The notes under the pieces were generated by a model. That model was not told the DNA's origin, ran no database searches, and saw nothing but the letters and a program-made list of their open reading frames with translations. Shown one piece after another: positions 7,819 through 16,747 of a stretch of 64,000 nucleotides of DNA (positions are counted from its first letter, which is position 1; each line of letters opens with the position of its first letter). The position numbers and the translations under genes are program-made. The DNA is from Pseudomonas fluorescens (GTDB taxonomy: Bacteria; Pseudomonadota; Gammaproteobacteria; Pseudomonadales; Pseudomonadaceae), in the NCBI RefSeq assembly GCF_001623525.1, contig NZ_CP015225.1, forward strand, positions 1,984,001 to 2,048,000, written 5' to 3'.

Positions 7819-10230
7819 ATGCTCGTTGCGCGGCCCCTGCGTCCGGATCGTCCGTCCAAGCCCGTCATGCGCAGTGTGCTGTTGAGCCTTGCGTTGAGCA
7901 CGTTCACCGGGCCGTTCGCCTTCGCCGCCGTGCCCGCACAACTGGAAGCCGTCGCCCCCCGCGCCTATGACATCGCCCCGGGGCCGCTCGGCCCTGCCCT
8001 GTCGAGCTTTGCGATAACCGCCGGCATTGCCTTGTCGTTCCAGCCTTCGATCACTGAGGGCCTGGTCAGCCCGGGACTTTCCGGCACTTATCCGGCAGCG
8101 CAAGCACTCACCCAGCTACTGGCCGACAGCGGCGTGGAGATGGTTGCCCGCGACGATGGCAGCTACACACTGGTGCTGCGCCGGGTGTCCCTGCCGCAGA
8201 TCAGCGTCGACGCCACGGGCAGAAGCAGCACCGACCTGCCACCTACCGACGCCAACGGCCAGGTCGCCCGCGGCGCACGCCTCGGCCTGCTGGGCAACAC
8301 CGATGTGATGGAGGCGCCATTCAGCATCAGCAGCTACACCTCGACGATGATCAGGGATCAACAGGCGACCACGGTGGGCGACTTGCTGGAACGCGACGCT
8401 TCGGTGCGCTCCACTGGCCAGGCGGGCGGCATCGTCGACTCGTTCTTCATCCGCGGTTTTCCGCTGGGGGAAGGCAACCTCGGTGAGTTGGCTTTCGACG
8501 GTGTGTATGGCGTGGCGTCCAATTACCGGGTGTTCACCGATTACGCCGAGCGCATCGAACTGGTCAAGGGCCCCGCCGCGCTGCTGTACGGCATGTCGCC
8601 CAACAGCGCCGTGGGCGGTGTGATCAACGTGGTCCCCAAGCGCGCCCTCGACGAGGACCTGACCCGCTTCACCAGCCGCTACGCCACGAACTCGCAACTG
8701 GGCGGCCACCTCGACGTCAGTCGGCGCTTTGGCGAGGAACGCCGGTTCGGGATCAGGCTCAACGGTAGCCTGCAGCAGGGTGACACGGCCATCGACAAGC
8801 AGTCCCGAGACGTCGGTACCGGCGCCATGTCCCTGGATTACCAAGGGGATCGCCTGCGCATGACCCTGGACCTGATCAGCCAGGATGAAAAATTCGACGC
8901 CGCCTCCCGCCCTTTCCTGATCGACTCTGGCGTGCAAATCCCCTCCGCCGCCAACGGCCGCACCAGTGTCAGCCAGGACTGGGGGCGCTCCCGGGCCCGG
9001 GACAAATCGGCGTTGCTGAGTGGCGAGTACGACCTCAGCGACCAACTGACCCTGTTTGCCCACGCTGGCGGTGGAAAATCCGAGGTCGAGCGCATGTCCG
9101 ACCAGACCCCGACCATCATCAACGCCGCCGGCGACACGTCATCGGTTCCCGGTTATTACAAATTCAACGTCCAACGCTACACCGTCGATGCCGGCGCACG
9201 CCTGGGCTTCGACACCGGGCCGGTCAGCCACCGCGCGGTGCTGCAAGTCAGCCGTTATCGCGATAAATTGTCCCGGGGCATTGTTTCCGGCCCCGTTATC
9301 CTCTCGAACATCTATCACCCGGTCGATCGACCCAGGCCCAACATCGCCGAACCTCACACGCCAAAAATCTCCGAGAGCGAACTGTCGGGCGTCGCCCTGG
9401 CCGACACCTTGTCGGTGCTCGATGAGCGCCTGCAACTCACCCTCGGATTGCGCCGGCAAAACATCCAGTCGGACAACTACAACACCACCGTTGCCACCCC
9501 GTCCTACGACAAAAGCAAGACCACCCCACTGCTCGGTATCGTCGCCAAACCCTGGGACCATGTCGCGCTGTACTACAACTACATCGAAGGCCTGAGCAAG
9601 GGCGACATCGCACCGGCTGCCGCCACGAACGCCGACGAAGTTTTTTCACCCTACATTTCCCGCCAGCAGGAGATCGGGCTCAAGCTCGACTACGAGCGTT
9701 TCATGGCCACGCTGGCGCTGTTCCAGATCAAGAAACCCAGCGGCGAATTGTCGTCCAGGGTGTTTTCGGTCCAGGCCCAGCAACGCAACCGTGGCGTGGA
9801 ACTGAACCTGTCCGGCGAGATTGCCAAGGGCACGCGCCTGCTCGGTGGCGTGACGCTACTCGACGGGGAACTGACCCGCACCAGCGTGGCCGCCAACCGT
9901 GGCAATACACCGGTGGGCGTGCCCAAGGTCCAGGCCAACCTCTGGGCCGAGTGGGACACCCCGGGCATCGACGGGCTGACACTGACCAGCGGCGCGATCT
10001 ACACCGCCAGCCAGTACGTCGACCAGGCCAACACCCAGGAACTGGATGCCTGGACCCGCTTCGACGTCGGTGCCCGCTATGCCACGCGCATTGCCGAACG
10101 GCCCACGACATTTCGCGCCACGGTGCAGAACGTCTTTGACCGCGCCTATTGGTCGGGGGTCGCGTCCTATGGCGCGTTTTCCCAAGGCGCACCGCGCACG
10201 CTGTTGTTATCCGCCACCGTTGATTTCTGA
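7819..10230 (+). CDS. TonB-dependent siderophore receptor with STN signalling domain
   Basis: An 803-residue outer-membrane receptor. After a signal peptide (cleavage near FAFAA, about residue 35) it has an STN (secretin/TonB short N-terminal) domain at about 50-110, reading YDIAPGPLGPALSSFAITAG, which contacts FecR-type proteins. Plug and barrel follow and end in ATVDF. Plug blocks such as GGIVDSFFIRGFP and GNLGELA are almost identical to the receptor at 2447-4669, so the pair are recent paralogues in opposite orientation. The ATG at 7819 has an AGGG about 11 bases upstream; an ATG at 7867 is an alternative but lacks a better ribosome site. The gene is probably transcribed by the adjacent FecI-type sigma factor. 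Confidence 0.94.
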   Translation: MLVARPLRPDRPSKPVMRSVLLSLALSTFTGPFAFAAVPAQLEAVAPRAYDIAPGPLGPALSSFAITAGIALSFQPSITEGLVSPGLSGTYPAAQALTQLLADSGVEMVARDDGSYTLVLRRVSLPQISVDATGRSSTDLPPTDANGQVARGARLGLLGNTDVMEAPFSISSYTSTMIRDQQATTVGDLLERDASVRSTGQAGGIVDSFFIRGFPLGEGNLGELAFDGVYGVASNYRVFTDYAERIELVKGPAALLYGMSPNSAVGGVINVVPKRALDEDLTRFTSRYATNSQLGGHLDVSRRFGEERRFGIRLNGSLQQGDTAIDKQSRDVGTGAMSLDYQGDRLRMTLDLISQDEKFDAASRPFLIDSGVQIPSAANGRTSVSQDWGRSRARDKSALLSGEYDLSDQLTLFAHAGGGKSEVERMSDQTPTIINAAGDTSSVPGYYKFNVQRYTVDAGARLGFDTGPVSHRAVLQVSRYRDKLSRGIVSGPVILSNIYHPVDRPRPNIAEPHTPKISESELSGVALADTLSVLDERLQLTLGLRRQNIQSDNYNTTVATPSYDKSKTTPLLGIVAKPWDHVALYYNYIEGLSKGDIAPAAATNADEVFSPYISRQQEIGLKLDYERFMATLALFQIKKPSGELSSRVFSVQAQQRNRGVELNLSGEIAKGTRLLGGVTLLDGELTRTSVAANRGNTPVGVPKVQANLWAEWDTPGIDGLTLTSGAIYTASQYVDQANTQELDAWTRFDVGARYATRIAERPTTFRATVQNVFDRAYWSGVASYGAFSQGAPRTLLLSATVDF

Positions 10231-10294
10231 AACCTGCGGGCCGGGGCGGCGACTTGCGCCATTGTCCGGTCCGGCTTTTGTAAAGGCCTGAACC

Positions 10295-11482
10295 ATGGTT
10301 ACCGTTTTTCGCCGCCCTCACACCCTTGCCGCCCTGCTGTTCGCCGGGCTGCTCGGTGTGTCGTTTCTTTCGCTGACGCCCCGCAGTGCCCTGGCCGCCG
10401 AGGCGGACCCTGCCCTGGGCAGCGTGACCGACCTGCTCGGGCGCCAGGTCAAGGTCCATCTCCCGGTCAGGCGGGTGATCCTCGGCGAAGGCCGCCAGTT
10501 GTACCTGGTGGCGGCACTGGACACGCAAAACCCCATCGAACGCATCGTCGGTTGGCGCAAGGACCTGATCCAGTCGGATCCGGATACCTACGGCGCCTAC
10601 CTGCGCAAATTTCCCGAGATTGCCAAGATCCCGACCTTTGGCGGGTTCGAGGACGGCACCTTTGACATCGAACAGGCCATCTCCCAGCGTCCGGATGTGA
10701 TCATCCTCAATATCGAAGCCCAGCACGCCACCGAGGATGCGCGCTACATCGAGAAGCTCGACGCCTTGGACATCCCGGTGGTCTACGTGGACTTTCGCAA
10801 CAACCCGATGCAGAACACCGAGCCGACCATGCGCCTGTTCGGCCAACTGTTCGGCAAGCAAGCCCGTGCCGAAGCCTTCATCGATTTTCGCAACCAACAG
10901 ATTCGACGGGTCACCGACGTCATTGAAGCGCGCCACCCTGCCCGGCCCAAGGTCTTCATCGAGCGCATCGGCGGCTACACCGATGATTGCTGCCTGAGCT
11001 TCGGCAACGAGAATTTCGGCCTGTTCGTCGAAATGGCCGGTGGCGACAACATCGCCAAAGGCATCATCCCCACCACGTTCGGCCAGTTGAATGCCGAACA
11101 AGTGGTGGTCGCCAACCCGGCACAGGTGGTGGTCACCAGTGCCAACTGGGAAGCCTTTGCACCCGGTGGCCATTGGGTCGGCGTCGGCCCCGGGGCGGAT
11201 ATGGCCCAAGCCAGGAAAAAACTGGCGTGGTACACCCGGCGACCGGCCTACGCCGGCATCAAGGCCCAGGACGACCAGGCGTTCCACGCCATTTGGCACC
11301 AGTTCTACAACAGCCCCTATCAGTTCGTGGCCATCCAGCAATTGGCCAAGTGGTTCCACCCGACGTTATTCGCCGACCTGGACCCGGACGCCTCGTTCCG
11401 TCAACTGCACGAGCAGTTCCTGCCAGTTCCTTATGAGCCGGGTTACGCCGTCAGCCTGGACCAGACCGAGGACAAACCATGA
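10295..11482 (+). CDS. Periplasmic Fe(III)-siderophore-type ABC substrate-binding protein
   Basis: A 395-residue periplasmic protein with a signal peptide ending near SALAA (about residue 34). The fold is class III: VTDLLGRQVKVHLPVRRVI at the start of the mature protein, and QRPDVIILN in the first lobe, are typical of BtuF/FhuD/FecB-like binders. It overlaps the permease gene by four bases (ATGA). With the next two genes it forms a complete iron-siderophore importer, probably taking over the ligand brought in by the TonB receptors of this island. The protein is longer than a standard FhuD (about 290 residues), and the extra length is C-terminal (about residues 300-395). The specific ligand is unknown. 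Confidence 0.88.
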   Translation: MVTVFRRPHTLAALLFAGLLGVSFLSLTPRSALAAEADPALGSVTDLLGRQVKVHLPVRRVILGEGRQLYLVAALDTQNPIERIVGWRKDLIQSDPDTYGAYLRKFPEIAKIPTFGGFEDGTFDIEQAISQRPDVIILNIEAQHATEDARYIEKLDALDIPVVYVDFRNNPMQNTEPTMRLFGQLFGKQARAEAFIDFRNQQIRRVTDVIEARHPARPKVFIERIGGYTDDCCLSFGNENFGLFVEMAGGDNIAKGIIPTTFGQLNAEQVVVANPAQVVVTSANWEAFAPGGHWVGVGPGADMAQARKKLAWYTRRPAYAGIKAQDDQAFHAIWHQFYNSPYQFVAIQQLAKWFHPTLFADLDPDASFRQLHEQFLPVPYEPGYAVSLDQTEDKP

Positions 11483-12540
11483 CGTCGTTGAACGAAACCC
11501 TGGTGATGCAACGTGACACCTACCGGCGCCTGGTGCTGCGCAAGCGGCTGATCCTCGGCGGGCTCACGCTGTTGCTGATCTGCAGCGTCCTGCTCGACCT
11601 GGCCCTCGGGCCGGCACGCTACAGCCTCGACGAAGTGCTGGGCGCGCTGTTTTCACCGGACAGCGCATCGCCCCAGGTCCGCGTGGTGATGTGGGACATC
11701 CGCCTGCCCGTGGCGCTGATGGCCGTTGCGGTCGGCGCCGCGTTGTCACTGGCCGGCGCGCAGATGCAGACGATCCTCAACAACCCGCTGGCCAGCCCGT
11801 TCACCTTGGGCATTTCCGCCGCCGCCAGTTTCGGTGCGGCCATGGGGCTGGCGTTTGGCGTGGCCTTGTTCCCGTTGGCGGCGCAGTACATGGTGCCGGT
11901 GAACGCGTTCATCATGGCCATGCTGTCGGCGTTGCTGATCCACTTCCTGAGCCTGCGCCGCGGTGTCACCGCCGAGACCATCGTGCTGCTCGGCATCGCC
12001 CTGGTGTTCACCTTCAACGCGTTGCTGGCACTGGTGCAATTCTTCGCCACCGAACAAGCCGTGGCCGCCGTGGTGTTCTGGACGATGGGCAGCCTGACCA
12101 AAGCCACCTGGCCCAAGCTGGGGGTGATCTGCCTGGTGATCCTCGTCACTCTGCCGATTTTCGCCCGGCGCGCCTGGGCCTTGACCGCGCTGCGGCTGGG
12201 GGACGACAAGGCCGCGAGTTTCGGCATCAATGTGCGCAGCCTGCGCTTTCAGACGCTGATCATGGTCAGCCTGCTCGCCTCGTTCCCGGTGGCGTTTGTC
12301 GGCACGATCGGCTTCATCGGCCTGGTCGGCCCGCACATCGCGCGGATGCTGATCGGTGAAGACCAACGGTTCTTCCTGCCGGCGTCCTTGTTGACCGGCG
12401 CATTGATTCTGTCCGCCAGTTCGGTGATCAGCAAAACCCTGATCCCTGGGGCCATTTTCCCCATCGGCGTGGTCACGTCGCTGATCGGCGTGCCCTTCTT
12501 CATTTCCTTGATTCTCGGCGGGAAGAAAAACTCATGGTAA
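11479..12540 (+). CDS. FecCD-family ABC transporter permease
   Basis: A 353-residue BtuC/FecCD-type permease with about nine to ten transmembrane helices. Family marks are VRLPVALMAVAVGAALSLAGAQMQ-like spacing (here IRLPVALMAVAVG, then LAGAQMQTILNNPLASPFTLG, about residues 75-115) and the GFIGLVGPHIARML coupling segment near residues 275-290. It overlaps both neighbours (4 bp with the binding protein, 7 bp with the ATPase), so the three genes form one operon. It would form the inner-membrane channel for the ferric siderophore or haem-like ligand. Confidence 0.93.
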   Translation: MTSLNETLVMQRDTYRRLVLRKRLILGGLTLLLICSVLLDLALGPARYSLDEVLGALFSPDSASPQVRVVMWDIRLPVALMAVAVGAALSLAGAQMQTILNNPLASPFTLGISAAASFGAAMGLAFGVALFPLAAQYMVPVNAFIMAMLSALLIHFLSLRRGVTAETIVLLGIALVFTFNALLALVQFFATEQAVAAVVFWTMGSLTKATWPKLGVICLVILVTLPIFARRAWALTALRLGDDKAASFGINVRSLRFQTLIMVSLLASFPVAFVGTIGFIGLVGPHIARMLIGEDQRFFLPASLLTGALILSASSVISKTLIPGAIFPIGVVTSLIGVPFFISLILGGKKNSW

Positions 12541-13289
12541 CGATCCGGCTGGAGAACCTCGGAGCTCGCTATGGCCAGCGCACGGTCATTCACGGCGTGA
12601 CCACGGCAGCTTTTGTCGGCGGCCAGGTGGTGGCGGTGGTCGGCCCCAACGCGGCGGGCAAATCCACCTTGTTCAAGCGCATGGCCGGGTTGATCGACGG
12701 CCCCGGACAGGTGGTCCTGGAGGGCTCGAAAAAAGGACCGCCGGGTATCAGCTACATGCCCCAGGGCTTGAACGCCAGCGCCCGGTTGACGGTGTACGAG
12801 TCGGTGCTGCTGGCGCGCAAGCAGCTCACGCCGGGCTGGGTCGTCCATGATGATGAACTGAAGCGGGTGGACGACATTCTCGCCGCGCTGGGCATCACTG
12901 AGTTGTCGTTCCGTAACCTCGGAGAGCTCAGCGGCGGACAGCAGCAACTGGTGTCGATCGCCCAGACCCTGGTGCGCGAACCGGAAATCCTGTTGATGGA
13001 TGAACCGACCAGCGCCCTGGACATGCACCGGCAGGTCCAGGTGCTGGGCTTCATGCGTGCCCTGGCGCGCAAGCGCGAAGTCATTGTATTCATCGCCATC
13101 CACGACCTGAACCAAGCGCTGCGCTTTGCCGATCAGGTGCTGGTGGTTGCCGACGGCACCGCCCAGGGCAGCGGCCCGAGTGCTGAGGTAATTACCGAGT
13201 CGATGCTTCGCAAGGTCTACAAGGTCGAGGCGCGGATCGAACGATGCAGCCGCGGACAGCACCACATCCTGATCGACGATATCGTTTGA
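12534..13289 (+). CDS. Fe-siderophore ABC transporter ATPase
   Basis: A 251-residue ATPase of the FecE/FhuC type. Walker A is GPNAAGKST (residues 37-45), the signature is LSGGQQQ (132-138) and Walker B is ILLMDEP (152-158). An H-loop in FIAIHDLNQALRFAD follows. It energises the permease encoded immediately upstream, with which it overlaps by 7 bp. The C-terminal tail (EARIERCSRGQHHILIDDIV) is ordinary for the family. Confidence 0.94.
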   Translation: MVTIRLENLGARYGQRTVIHGVTTAAFVGGQVVAVVGPNAAGKSTLFKRMAGLIDGPGQVVLEGSKKGPPGISYMPQGLNASARLTVYESVLLARKQLTPGWVVHDDELKRVDDILAALGITELSFRNLGELSGGQQQLVSIAQTLVREPEILLMDEPTSALDMHRQVQVLGFMRALARKREVIVFIAIHDLNQALRFADQVLVVADGTAQGSGPSAEVITESMLRKVYKVEARIERCSRGQHHILIDDIV

Positions 13290-13296
13290 ACGCACA

Positions 13297-13322
13297 CCCG
13301 GGCCTTGCGCCAAAGGCCCGGG
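13297..13322. terminator. Bidirectional terminator hairpin
   Basis: A 10-bp G+C-rich stem (CCCGGGCCTT at 13297-13306 pairing with AAGGCCCGGG at 13313-13322) around a six-base loop separates the convergent ABC ATPase and MFS genes. It has no strong T-tract on either side, but the position fits a shared terminator. Confidence 0.65.
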
Positions 13323-13324
13323 AC

Positions 13325-14581
13325 CTAGGCGACCCCGCCGTCAGGCACTGCAAGGGTGTCGGCCTGGGTCACGCGGCTTGGCCTGAAGGTCTCAGGCATC
13401 GCCAGCAACAGGCCGAATGCCAGCGCGGCAATCGCCGCCAGGGTCAGGAATGCCGCGCTGTAGCCAGCCCCTTGCACCACAAAGCCGGCCAGGCTGTTAC
13501 TCAACGCCGCGCCGAACCCGAACACCGTCGACAACACCCCGAGGCTGACGTTGAAACGCCCGGTGCCCTGGGTAAGGTCCTTGACCACCAAGGGAAACAA
13601 CGCGCCAAACAGCCCGGCACCGATCCCATCGAGCAACTGCACCGCCACCAACCAATAGGGGTCATTCGAGAGCACGTACAACACACCTCGTATGGGCAGG
13701 ATCAGGAAGCCGGCCAGCAACAACGGCTTGCGTCCCCAGACATCGGCCTTGACGCCGACCAGCCACGCCATGGGCACCATGACCAGTTGCGCCGCGACGA
13801 TACAGGCCGACGTCAACGGCGTGGCCAGGTGCACATTGGCCTGGGCGAGCTTCTGGCTGACCAGCGGGAGCATCGCCGCGTTCGCCAGGTGGAACAGCCC
13901 GCAGCAAATGGCGAACAACAACAGCGTACGGTTATCCAGCAGGACCCGCAGCGTCGAGGGTTCAGGGCCGTGGACCAACTGCCCCGCCTCCAGGCCTCGG
14001 GCCACGTCATGGTCGATGGCCTCGGCGGACACGCAACTGACCGCGACGATGCTGGCCAATGCCATGGCGGCCATCAGGTAGAACACCGCGATGGGACCGA
14101 ACAACCAGGCAAACCCACCCGCCAGCAGCGCGGCGCAGGCATTGCCCGCGTGATTGAACGTCTCGTTGCGCCCAGTGCGCCGCGTAAAGGCCCGGGCACC
14201 GGTAATGCCCAGAGAGATGGCCGCAATGGCCGGCGCGAAGACTGACGCTGCCACGGCGCCGATGGCCTGGGTCAACGCCACCAGGCCAAAGGACGAGGTG
14301 AACGGCAGCACCAGGCATCCCAGCGTCACTGCCAAGGCCGCCACAGCCACCACGGCACGCTTGCTGCGCACCCGGTCGATCAACGCACCTGCGGGCGCCT
14401 GGGCGACGAGCCCGGCCATCGCCGCCACTGTCATCACCACGCCAATGCTGGCCGGGTCCCAGCGATGCACCGCCAGCAGGTAGATCGCCAGGTAAGGACC
14501 CAACCCATCACGCACATCCGCGAGGAAGAAATTCAGGCCATCCAGGGAAAGGTTGTTACGTCGGTCTCGGTTGCGATCCAT
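13325..14581 (-). CDS. MFS transporter
   Basis: A 418-residue MFS protein with about twelve transmembrane segments; LIDRVRSKRAVV (about residues 60-71) is the motif-A loop. I chose the ATG at 14581 (protein starts MDRNRDRRNN) because GAGG lies about eight bases upstream and because the reading frame above it runs into a REP element. The ATG at 14599 is an alternative. The substrate is unknown. It lies at the end of the iron island, convergent with the ABC importer, so it may export a siderophore or metabolite, but this is guilt by association. Confidence 0.8.
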   Translation of the reverse strand: MDRNRDRRNNLSLDGLNFFLADVRDGLGPYLAIYLLAVHRWDPASIGVVMTVAAMAGLVAQAPAGALIDRVRSKRAVVAVAALAVTLGCLVLPFTSSFGLVALTQAIGAVAASVFAPAIAAISLGITGARAFTRRTGRNETFNHAGNACAALLAGGFAWLFGPIAVFYLMAAMALASIVAVSCVSAEAIDHDVARGLEAGQLVHGPEPSTLRVLLDNRTLLLFAICCGLFHLANAAMLPLVSQKLAQANVHLATPLTSACIVAAQLVMVPMAWLVGVKADVWGRKPLLLAGFLILPIRGVLYVLSNDPYWLVAVQLLDGIGAGLFGALFPLVVKDLTQGTGRFNVSLGVLSTVFGFGAALSNSLAGFVVQGAGYSAAFLTLAAIAALAFGLLLAMPETFRPSRVTQADTLAVPDGGVA

Positions 14582-14680
14582 AGCGGCCTCGACGGGCATT
14601 GCCCCAAAGAAAATTGACGCAATGATGTCGCAAAGAATCGAACCGGGCCACCGTGATGAGCGCGGGGCCACTGAGAAAAC

Positions 14681-14813
14681 CGTGGCGAGGGAGCTTGCTT
14701 CCGCTGGGTCGCGAAGCGCCCCCAAAACCTGCCGAACGCGTAACACAGACACACCGCACCCGCCGGTTCACGACTGCTGCGCAGCCGAGCGGGAGCAAGC
14801 TCCCTCGCCACAG
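14681..14813. repeat. REP doublet (REPIN-like) of the P. fluorescens type
   Basis: GTGGCGAGGGAGCTTGCTTCCGCT near 14682-14705 is matched in inverted orientation by AGCGGGAGCAAGCTCCCTCGCCAC near 14788-14811, with about 80 bp between them. The paired, inverted layout with short internal dyads is that of mobile REPINs spread by RAYT transposases. It occupies the gap between the MFS start and the OprD remnant. Confidence 0.85.
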
Positions 14814-14846
14814 GTCCATCGTTGTTTCTTAGGTGAACTGCATGAC

Positions 14847-15321
14847 CTACCAAAGCGCGATGTCGTAGCTGAAGTAGATACGATTGCTGTCACGGCCACG
14901 GGAAAAGTCCGAGCGATAGACGTAGTTGCGCAACTTCACCCCCAGCCCCTTGAACGTACCCTGCTGCACCACGTAGGCGATCTCTGCGTCACGCTCCCAC
15001 TCTTTGACCGTGGTGTTGGACTTGCCGTCGTTACCGCTCAGGTAACGGGTGGAAAATGTCAGTCCAGGCACACCGAGGCGAGCGAAGTCGTAGCCATAAC
15101 CGAGCATCCAGGTCTTCTCGTCTTCCTCGATGAACTTGCCGATCCCGACGTTGCTGAAGGAGTACACCGTGGCGCCGCTGACATAAGGCAGGCCCGCCTC
15201 GCCGCTGAGGGTTTGATAGCCGGCGCTCAGGGTGTGGCCGACAACGGCGTAGGACAGCAGCCCGCTGAGCATGTCGTTGTCGATCTTGCCGCCGTAGGCC
15301 GAACCCGAATTGATCGCTCCC
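14847..15321 (-). pseudogene. OprD-family porin, 3' remnant
   Basis: About 157 codons matching the C-terminal third of OprD-family specific porins: GKIDNDMLSGLLSYAVVGH, a W-x-LGYGYDFARLGVPG strand, FSTRYLSGND, and a final beta-strand ending in ALW. No signal peptide or N-terminal barrel is present. The only in-frame initiator is a GTG inside the half-REP hairpin at the junction, without a ribosome site. The 5' two thirds have been lost; no matching sequence reappears beyond the insertion element. OprD proteins take up amino acids, peptides or organic acids. Confidence 0.85.
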
Positions 15322-15333
15322 ACGCAGGAGCGT
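15322..15333. repeat. Left 12-bp target-site duplication of the IS element
   Basis: ACGCAGGAGCGT immediately left of the element is repeated exactly at 16624-16635. Joining the flanks restores one REP-type hairpin with 14-bp arms (GATCGCTCCCACGC, with one mismatch to the other arm), so the insertion is in the hairpin loop. Confidence 0.92.
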
Positions 15334-15356
15334 CACTAGTGTCCGGTAAAATCTTT

Positions 15357-16526
15357 TCAGAGCTGAAGGTTACCTTGGGTAGCCTTCAGCTCTGTTCGCT
15401 TCTGCCTTCGGCCTTCAAGGCGTTCGATGCTCAATGGGCGTTCGAACAAGCTGTGGGTCAGCCTAATAGCAAAGTCTGAAATAGGCCCCGAACATCCTGA
15501 GCGGTGCTGATAAAGGTGCAGCAAAAGGTAGGTAATCAAGGCGCTGTAGATCTGCAGACGAACGGCATTTTCGGAGAAGCCGAAATATCGTTTTAACTTG
15601 AGGTTTTGCTTGATCCACTTGAAAAACAACTCGATCTGCCAACGTTGTTTGTACAGATCAGCGACCTCCTCAGATGAGCGAGAGAAGTCATTGGTAACCA
15701 GCACCAGTGGCGTTTCATGGTCGTCTCGACGAACCTGAATCCGGCGCACAGCCTGATCCTGATAGTGATTCGGACGTCGAGTGTTCAGGTATTTCTTACC
15801 GAACAGCACCGATTCGTCTGCCTCAATGAATTCCGGTGCATCGTCTTTTCTCAAGCTTTCTACCTGCTTCAGGTTGGCGTTTTTTTTCAGCCGTGTGACG
15901 AAGAAAGAGCCCAACTGATCGATCTGGTACCACCAGTTGTAGTCGCAGTAACCCTTATCGAAAACGTATGTCATACCCGCTTCAAGAGGCATGGTCAGAG
16001 CATCGCTCAGATCGTTGACGTTGGCGGCGGTGATGTTCACGTAAGTCGGGGCTGTTTGCCGTGGATCGATTGCCACATGCACCTTCAGGCCTTGAGTTAT
16101 GCGGGTTTTCGTCGCGGTGGTCCATTCGTCAAAACCGGGTCCACGCAGGCTGATTGAGGTCGAATCGATCAAGGTGATCATCGCTTCGAGCGACTTGCGC
16201 TGTTTGCGACCAACACCTTGAAGCAGGTGCTCGCAGGCCAGGCGAAACGGTTCAGAGCTGCGCTTACTCAAGGCATCGCAAAGGGTTGAACGCACCATGT
16301 TCTTGGCGTTTAGGTGATAACGATGGGGTTCCAGCGACTGTGAAGCTGTCGCCAACGTGCGCAAGCTTTTAGCTTGGACAAGCTGACCGTAAATCAGCGT
16401 GATAAGTAGATCCCAGGAAGTGAACTGCTTAGCGTAACGATCAGCACCACAGCGTTTGACGGCTGCCTTGAAGAGCTGATGAGGAAGGGCCTGGAGCATT
16501 TGTGCAAATCGCGTGCTGCTGAACAT
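15357..16526 (-). CDS. IS4-family DDE transposase
   Basis: A 389-residue transposase. The first catalytic Asp lies in TLIDSTSISL (about residue 145), the second in YVFDKGYCDYNWW (about 215), and the Glu in the IS4 signature Y-x2-R-x3-E-x6-K, seen as YKQRWQIELFFKWIK (about residues 292-306). The full length is consistent with an active enzyme that moves the flanking element by cut-and-paste. The stop codon lies only about 23 bp inside the left inverted repeat. Confidence 0.95.
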   Translation of the reverse strand: MFSSTRFAQMLQALPHQLFKAAVKRCGADRYAKQFTSWDLLITLIYGQLVQAKSLRTLATASQSLEPHRYHLNAKNMVRSTLCDALSKRSSEPFRLACEHLLQGVGRKQRKSLEAMITLIDSTSISLRGPGFDEWTTATKTRITQGLKVHVAIDPRQTAPTYVNITAANVNDLSDALTMPLEAGMTYVFDKGYCDYNWWYQIDQLGSFFVTRLKKNANLKQVESLRKDDAPEFIEADESVLFGKKYLNTRRPNHYQDQAVRRIQVRRDDHETPLVLVTNDFSRSSEEVADLYKQRWQIELFFKWIKQNLKLKRYFGFSENAVRLQIYSALITYLLLHLYQHRSGCSGPISDFAIRLTHSLFERPLSIERLEGRRQKRTELKATQGNLQL

Positions 16527-16579
16527 AGGCGAAAATCGAGTCTGAAAAACCTGATTATTGCTTAAGACGCAGGCACAGC

Positions 16580-16601
16580 AAGGGGGAGCAAGCTCCCCCT
16601 T
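16580..16601. terminator. Hairpin inside the IS upstream of the transposase
   Basis: AAGGGGGAGC (16580-16589) and GCTCCCCCTT (16592-16601) form a perfect 10-bp stem with a two-base loop. It lies between the right inverted repeat and the transposase start and probably limits read-through into the transposase. Confidence 0.6.
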
Positions 16602-16623
16602 CAGTTTTTACCGGACACTAGTG

Positions 16624-16635
16624 ACGCAGGAGCGT
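16624..16635. repeat. Right 12-bp target-site duplication of the IS element
   Basis: An exact copy of the 12 bases at 15322-15333. The bases that follow (GTGGGAACGATC) form the second arm of the interrupted REP hairpin. Confidence 0.92.
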
Positions 16636-16747
16636 GGGAACGATCAACCGCTAGTGCGGTACAGTCACTTCGTCCAGCGCCAGGTCGGTCAGCGGAAGAC
16701 CAACCTGGCGTATAACGACGAAGGCTTGCTCCAGCAACGGCTACTCG

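Larger units (their letters stand above)
15334..16623 (-). mobile_element. IS4-family insertion sequence, 1290 bp, intact
   Basis: Both ends carry the 18-bp terminal inverted repeat CACTAGTGTCCGGTAAAA, perfect at 15334-15351 and 16606-16623. The element is flanked by a 12-bp direct repeat. It has one transposase gene on the minus strand and a 10-bp hairpin (16580-16601) between the right end and that gene, which could block transcription entering from outside, a known protective device of IS elements. Intact ends, an intact gene and a perfect duplication point to recent insertion. Confidence 0.94.

Noticed and set aside
9728..11359. Long minus-strand open frame (over 500 codons) opposite the TonB receptor and binding-protein genes
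   Set aside because: It is antisense to two clear genes and its translation has low-complexity, repetitive Gly/Arg/His-type composition typical of G+C-rich shadow frames, with no ribosome site or domain.
12249..13313. Minus-strand open frame opposite the ABC permease and ATPase
   Set aside because: The plus-strand ATPase has all motifs here; the antisense frame has no motif and is a G+C-bias artefact.
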